NCBI GenBank assembly: GCA_035640455.1 | Contig: DASQWB010000125.1 | Coordinates: forward strand, 1 to 18,076 | Direction: 5' to 3' | DNA from: AC-50 sp035640455 | GTDB taxonomy: Bacteria > Actinomycetota > Thermoleophilia > Gaiellales > Gaiellaceae | DNA length: 18,076 nt | Part shown: positions 7,804 to 14,536 of the stretch, piece by piece | How positions within the stretch are numbered: position 1 is the stretch's first letter | How the letters are laid out: every line of letters begins with the position of its first letter | Made by a program: the position numbers and the translations under genes | The notes under the pieces: generated by a model | What the model saw: only the letters and a program-made list of their open reading frames with translations | What the model was told of the DNA's origin: nothing | The model's database searches: none

Positions 7804-8544
7804 CTACGGGCGCCGCGCGTAGGCGATCAGGTGATCCGAGAGCGACGGCAGCCGGTCGGCGAGCCGATCGAGCGCGCGCGCAACCGCGACCGGTGGTCGC
7901 GTCAGGCTCGAGATCGGGCCGAGGCGCTTGCCGACGACCGCGACGTCCACGAACCCCGTCTCCTCGAGGAGCCCGCGCATGAGCTCCGGCGTGAAGATCC
8001 GGACATGGCCGAAGTCGTCGCCGTAGCGCGTGCGGTGGTCCAAAGCGTCCGGGTAACGCCCCGCGAGGAGCGCGAGCCGGTGCTTCCACCAGAGGATGTT
8101 CGGGGTCGAGAGCACGACGGCGCCGCCCGGCCGGAGGACGCGCGCGATTTCCCGCAAGAACGACTCGGTGTCGACGACGTGCTCGATGATCTCTCCCGCG
8201 AGCAGGACGTCTGCGGACGCGTCCTCGAAGGGCAGCTTCGCGGTCATCCGGTTGCCGTCGAAGGCGTTGATGAAGTGCTCGACTGCCTCGACGCCGTGCT
8301 TCGCGCCCCGCTCCCGCTCCGCCGGATCGATCTCGATCCCGGCCCGCTCGCTCTCCCCAAACCGCGCTAGGAAGAGCCCGCGCGAGGAGCCCAGATCGAC
8401 GACGCGCTTCCCCGCCGGGTCGCCCCAGCGCTCGCGCAGGAGCCGGTGCATCTTCGTGTACCGGTGCTCGACGTCGTAGAAGTAGCGCTCGTCGTAGCCC
8501 CACTCCGGCGAGTAGGGAAGGTCGAAGAGCGGCGTCTGCGGCAC
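7804..8544 (-). CDS. Class I SAM-dependent methyltransferase
   Basis: A 246-residue Rossmann-fold methyltransferase. SAM motif I is VVDLGSSRGLFLARF (about residues 48-62), followed by an acidic strand end GIEIDP that should hold the ribose. LPFEDASADVLLAGEIIEHV and LREIARVLRPGGAVVLSTPN are the motif II to III region typical of the Methyltransf_11/23 type. In a glycan cluster it probably methylates a sugar hydroxyl or the chain end, though the acceptor cannot be read from sequence. The start is GTG at 8544; CATTAT lies 6 bases upstream with no ribosome site, so the mRNA is probably leaderless. It is divergent from the GT2 gene at 8562, with 17 bases between start codons. Confidence 0.88.
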   Translation of the reverse strand: MPQTPLFDLPYSPEWGYDERYFYDVEHRYTKMHRLLRERWGDPAGKRVVDLGSSRGLFLARFGESERAGIEIDPAERERGAKHGVEAVEHFINAFDGNRMTAKLPFEDASADVLLAGEIIEHVVDTESFLREIARVLRPGGAVVLSTPNILWWKHRLALLAGRYPDALDHRTRYGDDFGHVRIFTPELMRGLLEETGFVDVAVVGKRLGPISSLTRPPVAVARALDRLADRLPSLSDHLIAYARRP

Positions 8545-8549
8545 GCTCG

Positions 8550-8556
8550 GATAATG
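8550..8556. promoter_or_regulatory. Overlapping divergent -10 hexamers serving two leaderless GTG genes
   Basis: On the plus strand GATAAT (8550-8555) is followed by 6 bases and then the GTG at 8562. On the minus strand CATTAT (complement of 8551-8556) is followed by 6 bases and then the GTG at 8544. Both resemble a -10 element at the exact spacing expected when transcription begins on the first base of the start codon. The hexamers share five bases, so the two promoters would compete for the same melted region. Expected start sites are 18 bases apart. Confidence 0.55.
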
Positions 8557-8561
8557 CCGCC

Positions 8562-9176
8562 GTGAACGACGTCACGTTCTCGGTCATCGTCCCGACCCGC
8601 GGGCGGAAGACGATCCTGCCCGCCCTCCAGAGCATCACCGAGCAGCTCGAGCCGGGCGACGAGGTGCTCGTCCGGTGCAGCCGCGACGAGGACTTCGGCA
8701 ACGCCGCGCGCCGGTCGATGATCGAGCGCGCGAAAGGCACGCACCTGCTCTTCATGGACGACGACGACCAGTTCGCGCGCGGCGCGCTCGCGACGATGCG
8801 GCGGTTCGCCCGCGAGAACCCCGGCCGGATCGGCATCTTCCGAATGCGCTACCTCGACGGCCGCGTCCTCTGGACCGAGCCCGTGCTGCGCCTCCGCAAC
8901 GTCAGCTCGCAGATGCTCTGCGTGCCGAACGTGCCGGGGAAGCTCGGGCGGTGGGAGAGCGCGGAGTACCCGCGCGTCGCCGACTACGAGTTCGTGCGCG
9001 CGACGGCCGAGCTCCAGGGCGAGCCGATCTTCCGCGACGAGATCGTGGCCCACATCCGCTCCGATCGCCGGCCGCTCCCGCGCGCGCTGAAGCGGGTGAC
9101 GACGCCGCTTCGCGAGCTCCGCTACCGCGCCGCCCCGCGCACCCGCATGCGGCGCGCGCTCGGGCGGCTTCCCTGA
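8562..9176 (+). CDS. Small GT2-like glycosyltransferase
   Basis: A 204-residue protein with a GT-A core: FSVIVPTRGRKTILPALQSI at the N-terminus and LLFMDDDDQFARGALATM with a run of four aspartates at residues 66-69 as the probable metal site. It is shorter than the roughly 300 residues of the triplet proteins, and the nucleotide-binding segment between strand 1 and the DxD is abbreviated (EVLVRCSRDEDFGNAARR), as in small GT2 proteins of surface-glycan loci. The C-terminus is basic. The GTG at 8562 is preceded by a -10-like GATAAT at leaderless spacing. Its stop TGA (9174-9176) overlaps the presumed CTG start of the next gene. Catalytic competence is likely but less certain than for the larger enzymes. 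Confidence 0.82.
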   Translation: MNDVTFSVIVPTRGRKTILPALQSITEQLEPGDEVLVRCSRDEDFGNAARRSMIERAKGTHLLFMDDDDQFARGALATMRRFARENPGRIGIFRMRYLDGRVLWTEPVLRLRNVSSQMLCVPNVPGKLGRWESAEYPRVADYEFVRATAELQGEPIFRDEIVAHIRSDRRPLPRALKRVTTPLRELRYRAAPRTRMRRALGRLP

Positions 9177-10117
9177 GCGTCCGCATCGACTGGCTCCCGC
9201 TCGCGCGCCTTCCCGAGCTGCAGGCGTTCGTCGACGAGCACTGGCGCCGCGGGCACGTCCTCGCGCGCGACGCGGAGCTCCTGCGCTGGCAGCACCGCCG
9301 TCGCGCCGATCCCGAGTCGCTCGCCGTCCTCGTCGCCGAGGAGGGCTGCCGCCTGCTCGCGATGCTCGGCTGGATCGAGTTCGACGCGTGCGCGGGCGAC
9401 GAGCGCGTCCCCGGCGGCTGGATGACGAACTGGCTCGTCGTGCCCGCGGCGCGGGGGCGCGGCCTCGGGCTCGCGCTCGTCGAGCACGCGCGCGAGACGA
9501 CCTACGAGTTCATCGGCGCTCTCGGGGCCAACTCCGCCACCCGGCACGTGCTCGGCGGCGCCGGCTTCGCCGAGGTCGGCATGTACCGCTGGGTGCGCGT
9601 CTTCGACGAGGAAGCGCTCCGCGAGCTCCTCGGCGGGCGCGAGTACCCGCCGAAGTCCGCGGAACCACGCCCTTCCGAGTCGACCGGCTTCGTCGGCGCC
9701 TGCCGCGACGCGGACTTCCTCCGCTGGCGCTACCGCGAGCACCCGCGCTTCCGCTACGAGGTCGTCGACGACAAAGCCGCCTACCGGATCGAGACCGTCG
9801 CCGGCTCGACCGCCAAGGTGGCGCGCATCGTCGACTTCCTCGGCGACGAGGCCCTCGCCGCCCGCATCGCCGGGGAGGCCGAGCGGGCGGGCGCGGTCTT
9901 CGCCGACTTCTCGTGCACTAGTGCACGATTCGGGCGACCGCTCGAAGTCGCCGGGTTCGTGCCGGACCCCGGCCTCCCCGGGCGGTTCCAGCCGCTCGAC
10001 TTCTCCGATCGGCCGATCGTCTCGTGCTTCTGGGCCGCGCCGCGCCTCGGGATCGACGTCGGCGCCGGCGACCTCTACGTCACCCGGGCCGACAGCGACC
10101 TCGACCGGCCGAACTGA
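9173..10117 (+). CDS. GNAT-like N-acyltransferase with apparent CTG start
   Basis: The frame encodes about 314 residues. The first half is a GNAT domain: WMTNWLVVPAARGRGLGLALVEHA contains the R-x-x-G-x-G/A acetyl-CoA loop, and ALGANSATRHVLGGAGF follows as the next helix. The second half resembles another, degenerate acyltransferase-like unit, opened by DADFLRWRYREHP, similar to LLRWQH early in the protein. Such proteins in polysaccharide clusters may acylate an amino sugar. No ATG, GTG or TTG occurs in frame between well upstream of 9173 and the ATG near 9361, which would remove the N-terminus. CTG at 9173 overlaps the previous stop as CTGA, the same four-base overlap seen elsewhere as ATGA or GTGA, and is chosen for that reason. 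The gene ends in TGATG, sharing one base with the next gene. Confidence 0.8.
   Translation: MSVRIDWLPLARLPELQAFVDEHWRRGHVLARDAELLRWQHRRRADPESLAVLVAEEGCRLLAMLGWIEFDACAGDERVPGGWMTNWLVVPAARGRGLGLALVEHARETTYEFIGALGANSATRHVLGGAGFAEVGMYRWVRVFDEEALRELLGGREYPPKSAEPRPSESTGFVGACRDADFLRWRYREHPRFRYEVVDDKAAYRIETVAGSTAKVARIVDFLGDEALAARIAGEAERAGAVFADFSCTSARFGRPLEVAGFVPDPGLPGRFQPLDFSDRPIVSCFWAAPRLGIDVGAGDLYVTRADSDLDRPN
9911..9928. repeat. 18-base perfect palindrome inside the GNAT-like gene
   Basis: TCGTGCACTAGTGCACGA is its own reverse complement over all 18 bases, centred between 9919 and 9920. It encodes part of FSCTSARF in the second half of the GNAT-like protein. Nothing else in the window has such a long exact palindrome. 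It may be chance or a protein-binding site. Confidence 0.75.
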
Positions 10118-10854
10118 TGCCCGGCCTCGCCTTCCTCTGCTGCATCGACGACGACGGCAAGCTCGAGCGCCTCGAGGCCTCCGTCCGCGTGCTCGAGCCG
10201 GTCGACGGCATAGACGTCGCCACCTTCACCGTCCGCGAAGAGAAGAGCCTCGCGCGCGCCTACAACCGCCTGCTCCGGGACGCCGCCGGGTGGCGCTACA
10301 AGGTCTACGTCCACCAGGACGTCGTCCTGCTGAACCGGCGGCTCGTCGCCGACCTCGTCCGGCTGTTCCGGCGCCGGACGATCGGCCTCGTCGGGCTCGC
10401 CGGCTGCCGCTTCCTGCCGCCCTCGTACGTCTGGTGGAACGGCAGCGGCCTCTTCGGGCGCGTGCTCGAGGACCGGGGCGAGGGGCCGCAGCTCCTCGAC
10501 TTCGGCGACCCGCCAGGGGAGTACGCGTCCGCCGAGTGCGTCGACGGCCTCTTCCTCGCCACGCAGCACGACCTGCCGTGGGACGAGCGGATCCCCGGCT
10601 TCCACTTCTACGACGTCGCACAGTCGACGCGGTTCCTGCTCCGCGGCTACGAGGTCGTCGTCGCGCGCCAGGGCGGGCCGTGGGTGCGGCACGACATGGG
10701 CGTCCGGGACAAGGCCCATCTGCCCGCGTACGCGGCCGCGCAGGAGGCTTTCGCGGCGCTCTACGGCGCTCGGCGCGACCGCTTCGTTCGCTCCCGCGTG
10801 CGCCGCCGCGCGCGCCGCCTCGCGACCCGTGCGGTCGTCACGCTCAGGCGCTGA
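10117..10854 (+). CDS. GT2-like glycosyltransferase (Glyco_tranf_2_5 type)
   Basis: A 245-residue protein. LAFLCCIDDDGKLERLEAS opens the fold and EEKSLARAYNRLLRDA precedes YKVYVHQDVVLLNRRLVADL, the HQDV block typical of the Glyco_tranf_2_5 group, where the aspartate takes the DxD role. ECVDGLFLATQHDLPWDERIPGFHFYDVAQS is a strong second signature (D-G...W-D...F-H-x-Y-D) that forms the acceptor and metal side in this group. The tail is arginine-rich. The ATG shares its A with the upstream TGA (TGATG), so translation is probably coupled; the longer frame from 10024 is unnecessary. The gene overlaps the convergent GT4 gene by 11 bases. Specificity is unknown. Confidence 0.85.
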   Translation: MPGLAFLCCIDDDGKLERLEASVRVLEPVDGIDVATFTVREEKSLARAYNRLLRDAAGWRYKVYVHQDVVLLNRRLVADLVRLFRRRTIGLVGLAGCRFLPPSYVWWNGSGLFGRVLEDRGEGPQLLDFGDPPGEYASAECVDGLFLATQHDLPWDERIPGFHFYDVAQSTRFLLRGYEVVVARQGGPWVRHDMGVRDKAHLPAYAAAQEAFAALYGARRDRFVRSRVRRRARRLATRAVVTLRR

Positions 10855-11953
10855 GCTCGCGGACGATCCCGAGCTCGAGCGGCGCGATCTTCGCGAGCGC
10901 GTAGCTCTCGACGACGAACTCGCGGGCCGCGTGACCGAGCCGCTCGCGGAGCGCCGGCGAGTCCAGGAGCTCCCGGATCGCCTCGCGCAGGTCGGCCGCG
11001 GACGTCCCCGTGACGAGGCCCGTCTCGCCGGGCCGGAGCAGGTTCCGGATCCCCTCGACGTCGGTGCCGACGACCGGAAGCCCGGCCGCCATCGCCTCGA
11101 GCAGCGTCTTCGGATGCCCCTCGTAGCGCGAGGGGAGCACGAAGAGGTCGCAGGTCGCGAGCAGGGCCGGAAGCTCCGCGTGCGGCAGCCGGCCGGGGAG
11201 GCTGAGCCGGACGCCCAGGTCCGCCGCCCGCCGCTCGAGCTCGCTCTGGAGCTTCCCGGCGCCGACCATCACGAGCTCGACGTCGAGTCCGCTCGCCGCC
11301 TCGACGAGCGCCAGGGGGTTCTTCTGGTCGTCGAGGCGGCCGACGAAGCAGACGCGCGGCGGGTCGTTCTGCGGGGACGCGCCGGGCCGGAACGCCTCGG
11401 TGTCGACGTAGTTGGGGATGACGCGAGCCCGCTGCTCCGCTAAGCCGTAGCGCTCGACGACGACCTGGCGCATCTCGTCCGTCGTCACGACCACCCGGTC
11501 TGCCTTCGTGAAGACCTTGCGCTCGAGCGCGCGCGCCCGCTCGGTCTGAGCCGACCCCGGCCCGTAGCGCCGCTCGCTGAAGTGCGACAGCAGGTAGCCG
11601 CAGCGGGCAACGAACCTCTTCCCCCAGCGGCGCGCTGCACGCAGCGGGACGTCGGCGCCCTCGACCTGGTTGCTCTTGACGACCGTCGAGCCGCGGACGA
11701 AGAGCGGGTAGAGATCGGAGACGAGCCGCTCGAAGACAGGGCGGGGAATGCGGTGGCGGTTGCAGACGAGCCGGATCTGGCCGAGCGCCGGCCGGAAGGC
11801 CTCGTCCCCTTCGAACCCGTACGTCACGAACGTGAGTCGCTCGAGGTGCGCGGCGAGGATCCGGTAGAGCGCGAGTTCCCGCTCGAGGAAGCCGTCCGAG
11901 TTCCAGCCCTGCAGCGAGCCCCGGCGACAGAAGAAGAGCGTCAGGCCCGCCAT
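10844..11953 (-). CDS. GT4 glycosyltransferase
   Basis: A 369-residue GT-B fold enzyme when started at the ATG at 11953 (MAGLTLFFCRRGSLQGW). That start is preferred because the LTLFF opening is the usual first strand of this group; an upstream in-frame ATG at 11998 would add 15 polar residues and reach into the divergent gene. Motifs: ADRVVVTTDEMRQVVVERYG, RVIPNYVDTEAFRPG, RVCFVGRLDDQKNPLALVEA and the E-x7-E site YEGHPKTLLEAMAAGLPVV, followed by GETGLVTG. All parts of a working GT4 are present. The gene stands alone on the minus strand, converges with the GT gene on its right-hand transcriptional end (11-base overlap, no terminator) and diverges from the deacetylase. Confidence 0.88.
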   Translation of the reverse strand: MAGLTLFFCRRGSLQGWNSDGFLERELALYRILAAHLERLTFVTYGFEGDEAFRPALGQIRLVCNRHRIPRPVFERLVSDLYPLFVRGSTVVKSNQVEGADVPLRAARRWGKRFVARCGYLLSHFSERRYGPGSAQTERARALERKVFTKADRVVVTTDEMRQVVVERYGLAEQRARVIPNYVDTEAFRPGASPQNDPPRVCFVGRLDDQKNPLALVEAASGLDVELVMVGAGKLQSELERRAADLGVRLSLPGRLPHAELPALLATCDLFVLPSRYEGHPKTLLEAMAAGLPVVGTDVEGIRNLLRPGETGLVTGTSAADLREAIRELLDSPALRERLGHAAREFVVESYALAKIAPLELGIVRELSA

Positions 11954-11961
11954 TCGCCGCG

Positions 11962-11989
11962 ATTCTGTCAGGGCCCTCGCTCTATCATC
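11962..11989. promoter_or_regulatory. Candidate divergent promoter region, GT4 and deacetylase
   Basis: The 43-base gap between starts at 11953 (minus) and 11997 (plus) holds TATCAT at 11983-11988, a plus-strand -10 candidate 8 bases before the probable ATC start of the deacetylase. Opposite it, GATGAT (complement of 11984-11989) could serve the minus strand with the same one-base offset as at 1775 and 8550, leaving a leader of about 24 bases without a ribosome site. A closer minus-strand option is CAGAAT (complement of 11962-11967), 8 bases before the GT4 ATG. Sequence alone does not decide between them. Confidence 0.4.
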
Positions 11990-11996
11990 GGGCCTC

Positions 11997-12938
11997 ATCC
12001 TCCTCGCCGTCGGTTACCACTACGTCTCGGCCGAGCCTCCGGCCGAGCCGCGCGCGATCTTCCCGGTCACGGTCGACGGACTCGCCGCGCAGCTCGAGCT
12101 GATTGGCCGCTCGTACGAATTCGTCTCGCGCGACGAGCTGCTCGCAGCGGTCGCGGGCGAGGTCGCGCTGCCGGAGCGCGCGTGCGTCGTCACCTTCGAC
12201 GACGGCCTCCGCTGCCAGGCCGAGCTCGCCGTTCCGGTGCTCGACCGGCTCGGCGTGCCGGCGATCTTCTTCGTCCCCGGCACGCCGCTCGCGGAGCGGC
12301 GGCCGCTTTACGTCCACAAGGTGCACGCCCTGCGGGAACGTGTCCCGGACGCCGAGCTCCTCGCGCTCGCGGGCGCCGACGAGGTGTCGGCCGACGTCGC
12401 CCAGGAGCACTACCGCTACGACGAGCCCGACGCGGCTCGCCTCAAGTACCTGCTCAACATGGCGCTGCCGCTCGAGGAGCGCGAGCAGATCGTGGGCGCG
12501 GCGTTCGCGGAGGTCTTCCCCGACGAGGCGGCATTCGTCGCCGAGCTGTACATGTCACGGGAGCAGGTGCGCACGCTCGCGTCCAGCGTCGGCGCCCATT
12601 CGTACGCGCACGAGCCGCTCGCGCGGCTCGATGACGAGCGGCTCGACGCCGACCTCGAGGCGTCCGCGAAGGTTCTCGAGGAAGTGACCGGCGATCGACC
12701 GCGGGCGCTGAGCTACCCGCACGGGACGCCGAGCACCGTCGACCTGCGCGTGGCGAGGCATGCCGCTGCGGCAGGCTTCCAGGTGGCCTTCACGATGGAG
12801 CGGGCCCTGAACCGGACGCTCGAGGAGCCGCTCCTGCTCGGTCGTCTCGACGCCAACGACGCGCCCGGCGGCAAGCGCCCGCTCGACGAGATCCCGCCCG
12901 CGCGTAGCCGCTACTTCTCCGAGCCGGTCCCAGCGTGA
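11997..12938 (+). CDS. Polysaccharide deacetylase (NodB-homology), no canonical start codon
   Basis: The frame encodes a carbohydrate esterase family 4 protein of about 313 residues. LAVGYHYV is the usual N-terminal first strand; CVVTFDDGLRCQAELAVPVLDRLGVPAIFFVPG contains the catalytic TFDDG motif; GAHSYAHEPLARL supplies the two metal-binding histidines (H-S-x-x-H); SYPHGTPS is the third motif. These enzymes remove N-acetyl groups from amino sugars by metal-dependent hydrolysis. No signal peptide is seen, so it may act on intracellular intermediates. No ATG, GTG or TTG occurs in frame near the conserved N-terminus; the first internal ATG lies past the catalytic motif region's required parts. 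ATC at 11997 is proposed, 8 bases after TATCAT. Start is uncertain; function is secure. It overlaps the next gene by four bases (GTGA). Confidence 0.82.
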   Translation: MLLAVGYHYVSAEPPAEPRAIFPVTVDGLAAQLELIGRSYEFVSRDELLAAVAGEVALPERACVVTFDDGLRCQAELAVPVLDRLGVPAIFFVPGTPLAERRPLYVHKVHALRERVPDAELLALAGADEVSADVAQEHYRYDEPDAARLKYLLNMALPLEEREQIVGAAFAEVFPDEAAFVAELYMSREQVRTLASSVGAHSYAHEPLARLDDERLDADLEASAKVLEEVTGDRPRALSYPHGTPSTVDLRVARHAAAAGFQVAFTMERALNRTLEEPLLLGRLDANDAPGGKRPLDEIPPARSRYFSEPVPA

Positions 12939-14536
12939 CGGCGCTCGCGACGCTCCCGGAGCGCGTCAAGCGCCGCGCGATCCTCGAGCGCGACATCGCG
13001 CGCCTCCGCGCCGAGCACCCGGGTCTGCGCGAGATCGGCGACGGCGACGGCGCCACGGCGCTCTTCGTCAGCCTCACCGAGTTCGTCTACCAACTGAAGC
13101 TGGAGGGGATGCTGGCGAAGGGCCTCCAGCTGCACGGTTGGAGGCCGGCGGTGCTCGTCCCGGACCGTTCGTGGATCCCACGCAAGTACCTGCGCGCGTT
13201 CGGCGTCGGCCGGTTCGTCGTGCTCGGCGACTACCTCGACGAGGTGGCCCGGAGGGAGGCGCAGGAGGAGTCGGAGCGGCTCCTCGGCCACGCCGCCGAC
13301 GTCCGCGACCTTACCTTCCACGGCGCGCCGATCGGCCGCAACGTGCTCGCCACCGTGTCGCGGGCGCTGCACGAAGGCGCGGTGGACGTCCGCGACCCGC
13401 GCGTGCGGAAGAAGCTCGCGGAGCTCCTGCCGCGCACGCTGGCCGCCACGATCGCCGCCGAGCGCGTCCTCGACGACCTGCGGCCGGAGCTCGTGCTCTT
13501 CCTGGAACGGAACTACGCCGCCGAGGCGCCGCTCTCCGACGTCGCGCTCGGCCGGGGGATCAACGTCGTCCAGTACGTGTCCGGGCCGCAGGACGACACG
13601 CTGATCTTCAAGCGCTTCACGCCGGAGACGCGGCGCGAGCACCCCCGCTCCCTTTCGGATGCGTCGTGGGAGGCGGTGCGGCGGATGCCCTGGACGCTGG
13701 AGCGCGACCGCGAGCTCGACGACGAGTTCGGCAAGCGCTACGGCAACGCGTGGGCGCTCTCACGCCGCATCCAGGGCTGGACGACCGACCGCTCGCGCGA
13801 GGAGGTGATGGACGCGCTCGGGCTCGACCCCGCGAAGAAGACCGCCGTCCTCTACTCGCACATCCTCTGGGACGCGAACATGTTCTACGGCGAGGATCTC
13901 TTCGCCGACCAGGAGGAGTGGTTCGTCGCGACGGTCCGCGCGGCGGCCTCGAACCCGCGCGTCAACTGGATCGTGAAGCTCCACCCGGCGAACGTCTGGA
14001 AGCTCAAGCGCGAACGGCTCGAGGAGGTGCGCGACGAGGAGGACGCGCTGCGCGACCTGCCCCCGCACGTCGCGGTCGTGCCGCCCGACAGCGAGCTCTC
14101 GACGCGGTCGATCTTCGGCGTCACCGACTACGGGATCACGATCCGCGGCTCGGTCGGGTTCGAGCTCCCGTGCTTCGGCGTGCCGGTGCTGACAGCCGGG
14201 ACGGGCTTCTACTCCGGGCGCGGGTTCACGATCGACTCGGCGACCCCGGACGAGTACGTCGGGCGGCTGCGGACGATCGAGCGGATCCCGCCGCTCTCAC
14301 CGGAGCAGGTCGAGCTGGCGCGGCGGCACGCGTACGCCCTCTTCCGCCTGCGGCCGACCCGGTTCACGAGCTTTTTGGCCACGATCCGCCCGCTCGAGGA
14401 GATGGGCCATCCGCTCGACCACGACGTCGAGATCCGGGTGCGAACGCGGGAGGAGTTGGAGCGAGCCGAAGACCTGCGGCGGTTCGCCGAGTGGGCGACG
14501 GAGTCGCGGGACCTCGACTACCTCGAGTCGCCGTAG
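12935..14536 (+). CDS. Capsular polysaccharide biosynthesis-type protein
   Basis: A 533-residue protein. The early segment TALFVSLTEFVYQLKLEGMLAKGL followed by WRPAVLVPD resembles a GT-B N-terminal domain. The later part, PAKKTAVLYSHILWDANMFYG, then NPRVNWIVKLHPANVWK and DYGITIRGSVGFELPCFGVPVLTAG, matches the pattern of capsule-synthesis (Capsule_synth, KpsC/KpsS-like) and CDP-glycerol-transferase-like proteins: a KxHP motif and a G-S-x-G-x-E motif binding the donor. It probably transfers a sugar or linker unit to a chain. GTG at 12935 overlaps the deacetylase stop; no ribosome site is visible, so translation is likely coupled. The 3' end overlaps the convergent sulfotransferase gene by 19 bases. 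Its exact donor (CMP-Kdo in the named relatives) is not established here. Confidence 0.75.
   Translation: MTALATLPERVKRRAILERDIARLRAEHPGLREIGDGDGATALFVSLTEFVYQLKLEGMLAKGLQLHGWRPAVLVPDRSWIPRKYLRAFGVGRFVVLGDYLDEVARREAQEESERLLGHAADVRDLTFHGAPIGRNVLATVSRALHEGAVDVRDPRVRKKLAELLPRTLAATIAAERVLDDLRPELVLFLERNYAAEAPLSDVALGRGINVVQYVSGPQDDTLIFKRFTPETRREHPRSLSDASWEAVRRMPWTLERDRELDDEFGKRYGNAWALSRRIQGWTTDRSREEVMDALGLDPAKKTAVLYSHILWDANMFYGEDLFADQEEWFVATVRAAASNPRVNWIVKLHPANVWKLKRERLEEVRDEEDALRDLPPHVAVVPPDSELSTRSIFGVTDYGITIRGSVGFELPCFGVPVLTAGTGFYSGRGFTIDSATPDEYVGRLRTIERIPPLSPEQVELARRHAYALFRLRPTRFTSFLATIRPLEEMGHPLDHDVEIRVRTREELERAEDLRRFAEWATESRDLDYLESP

Noticed and set aside
7391..8836. Long minus-strand frame over the methyltransferase region
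   Set aside because: It is a different frame from the methyltransferase, with only arginine-rich sequence and no conserved motif.
11954..11998. ATG at 11998 as the start of the minus-strand GT4
   Set aside because: The AGGAGG before it touches the ATG, leaving no spacing, and the 15 added residues are polar and precede the canonical LTLFF strand; ATG 11953 fits the family better.
11582..12634. Plus-strand frame joining the GT4 antisense to the deacetylase region
   Set aside because: It is out of frame with the deacetylase motifs and antisense to a GT4, with shadow-like composition.
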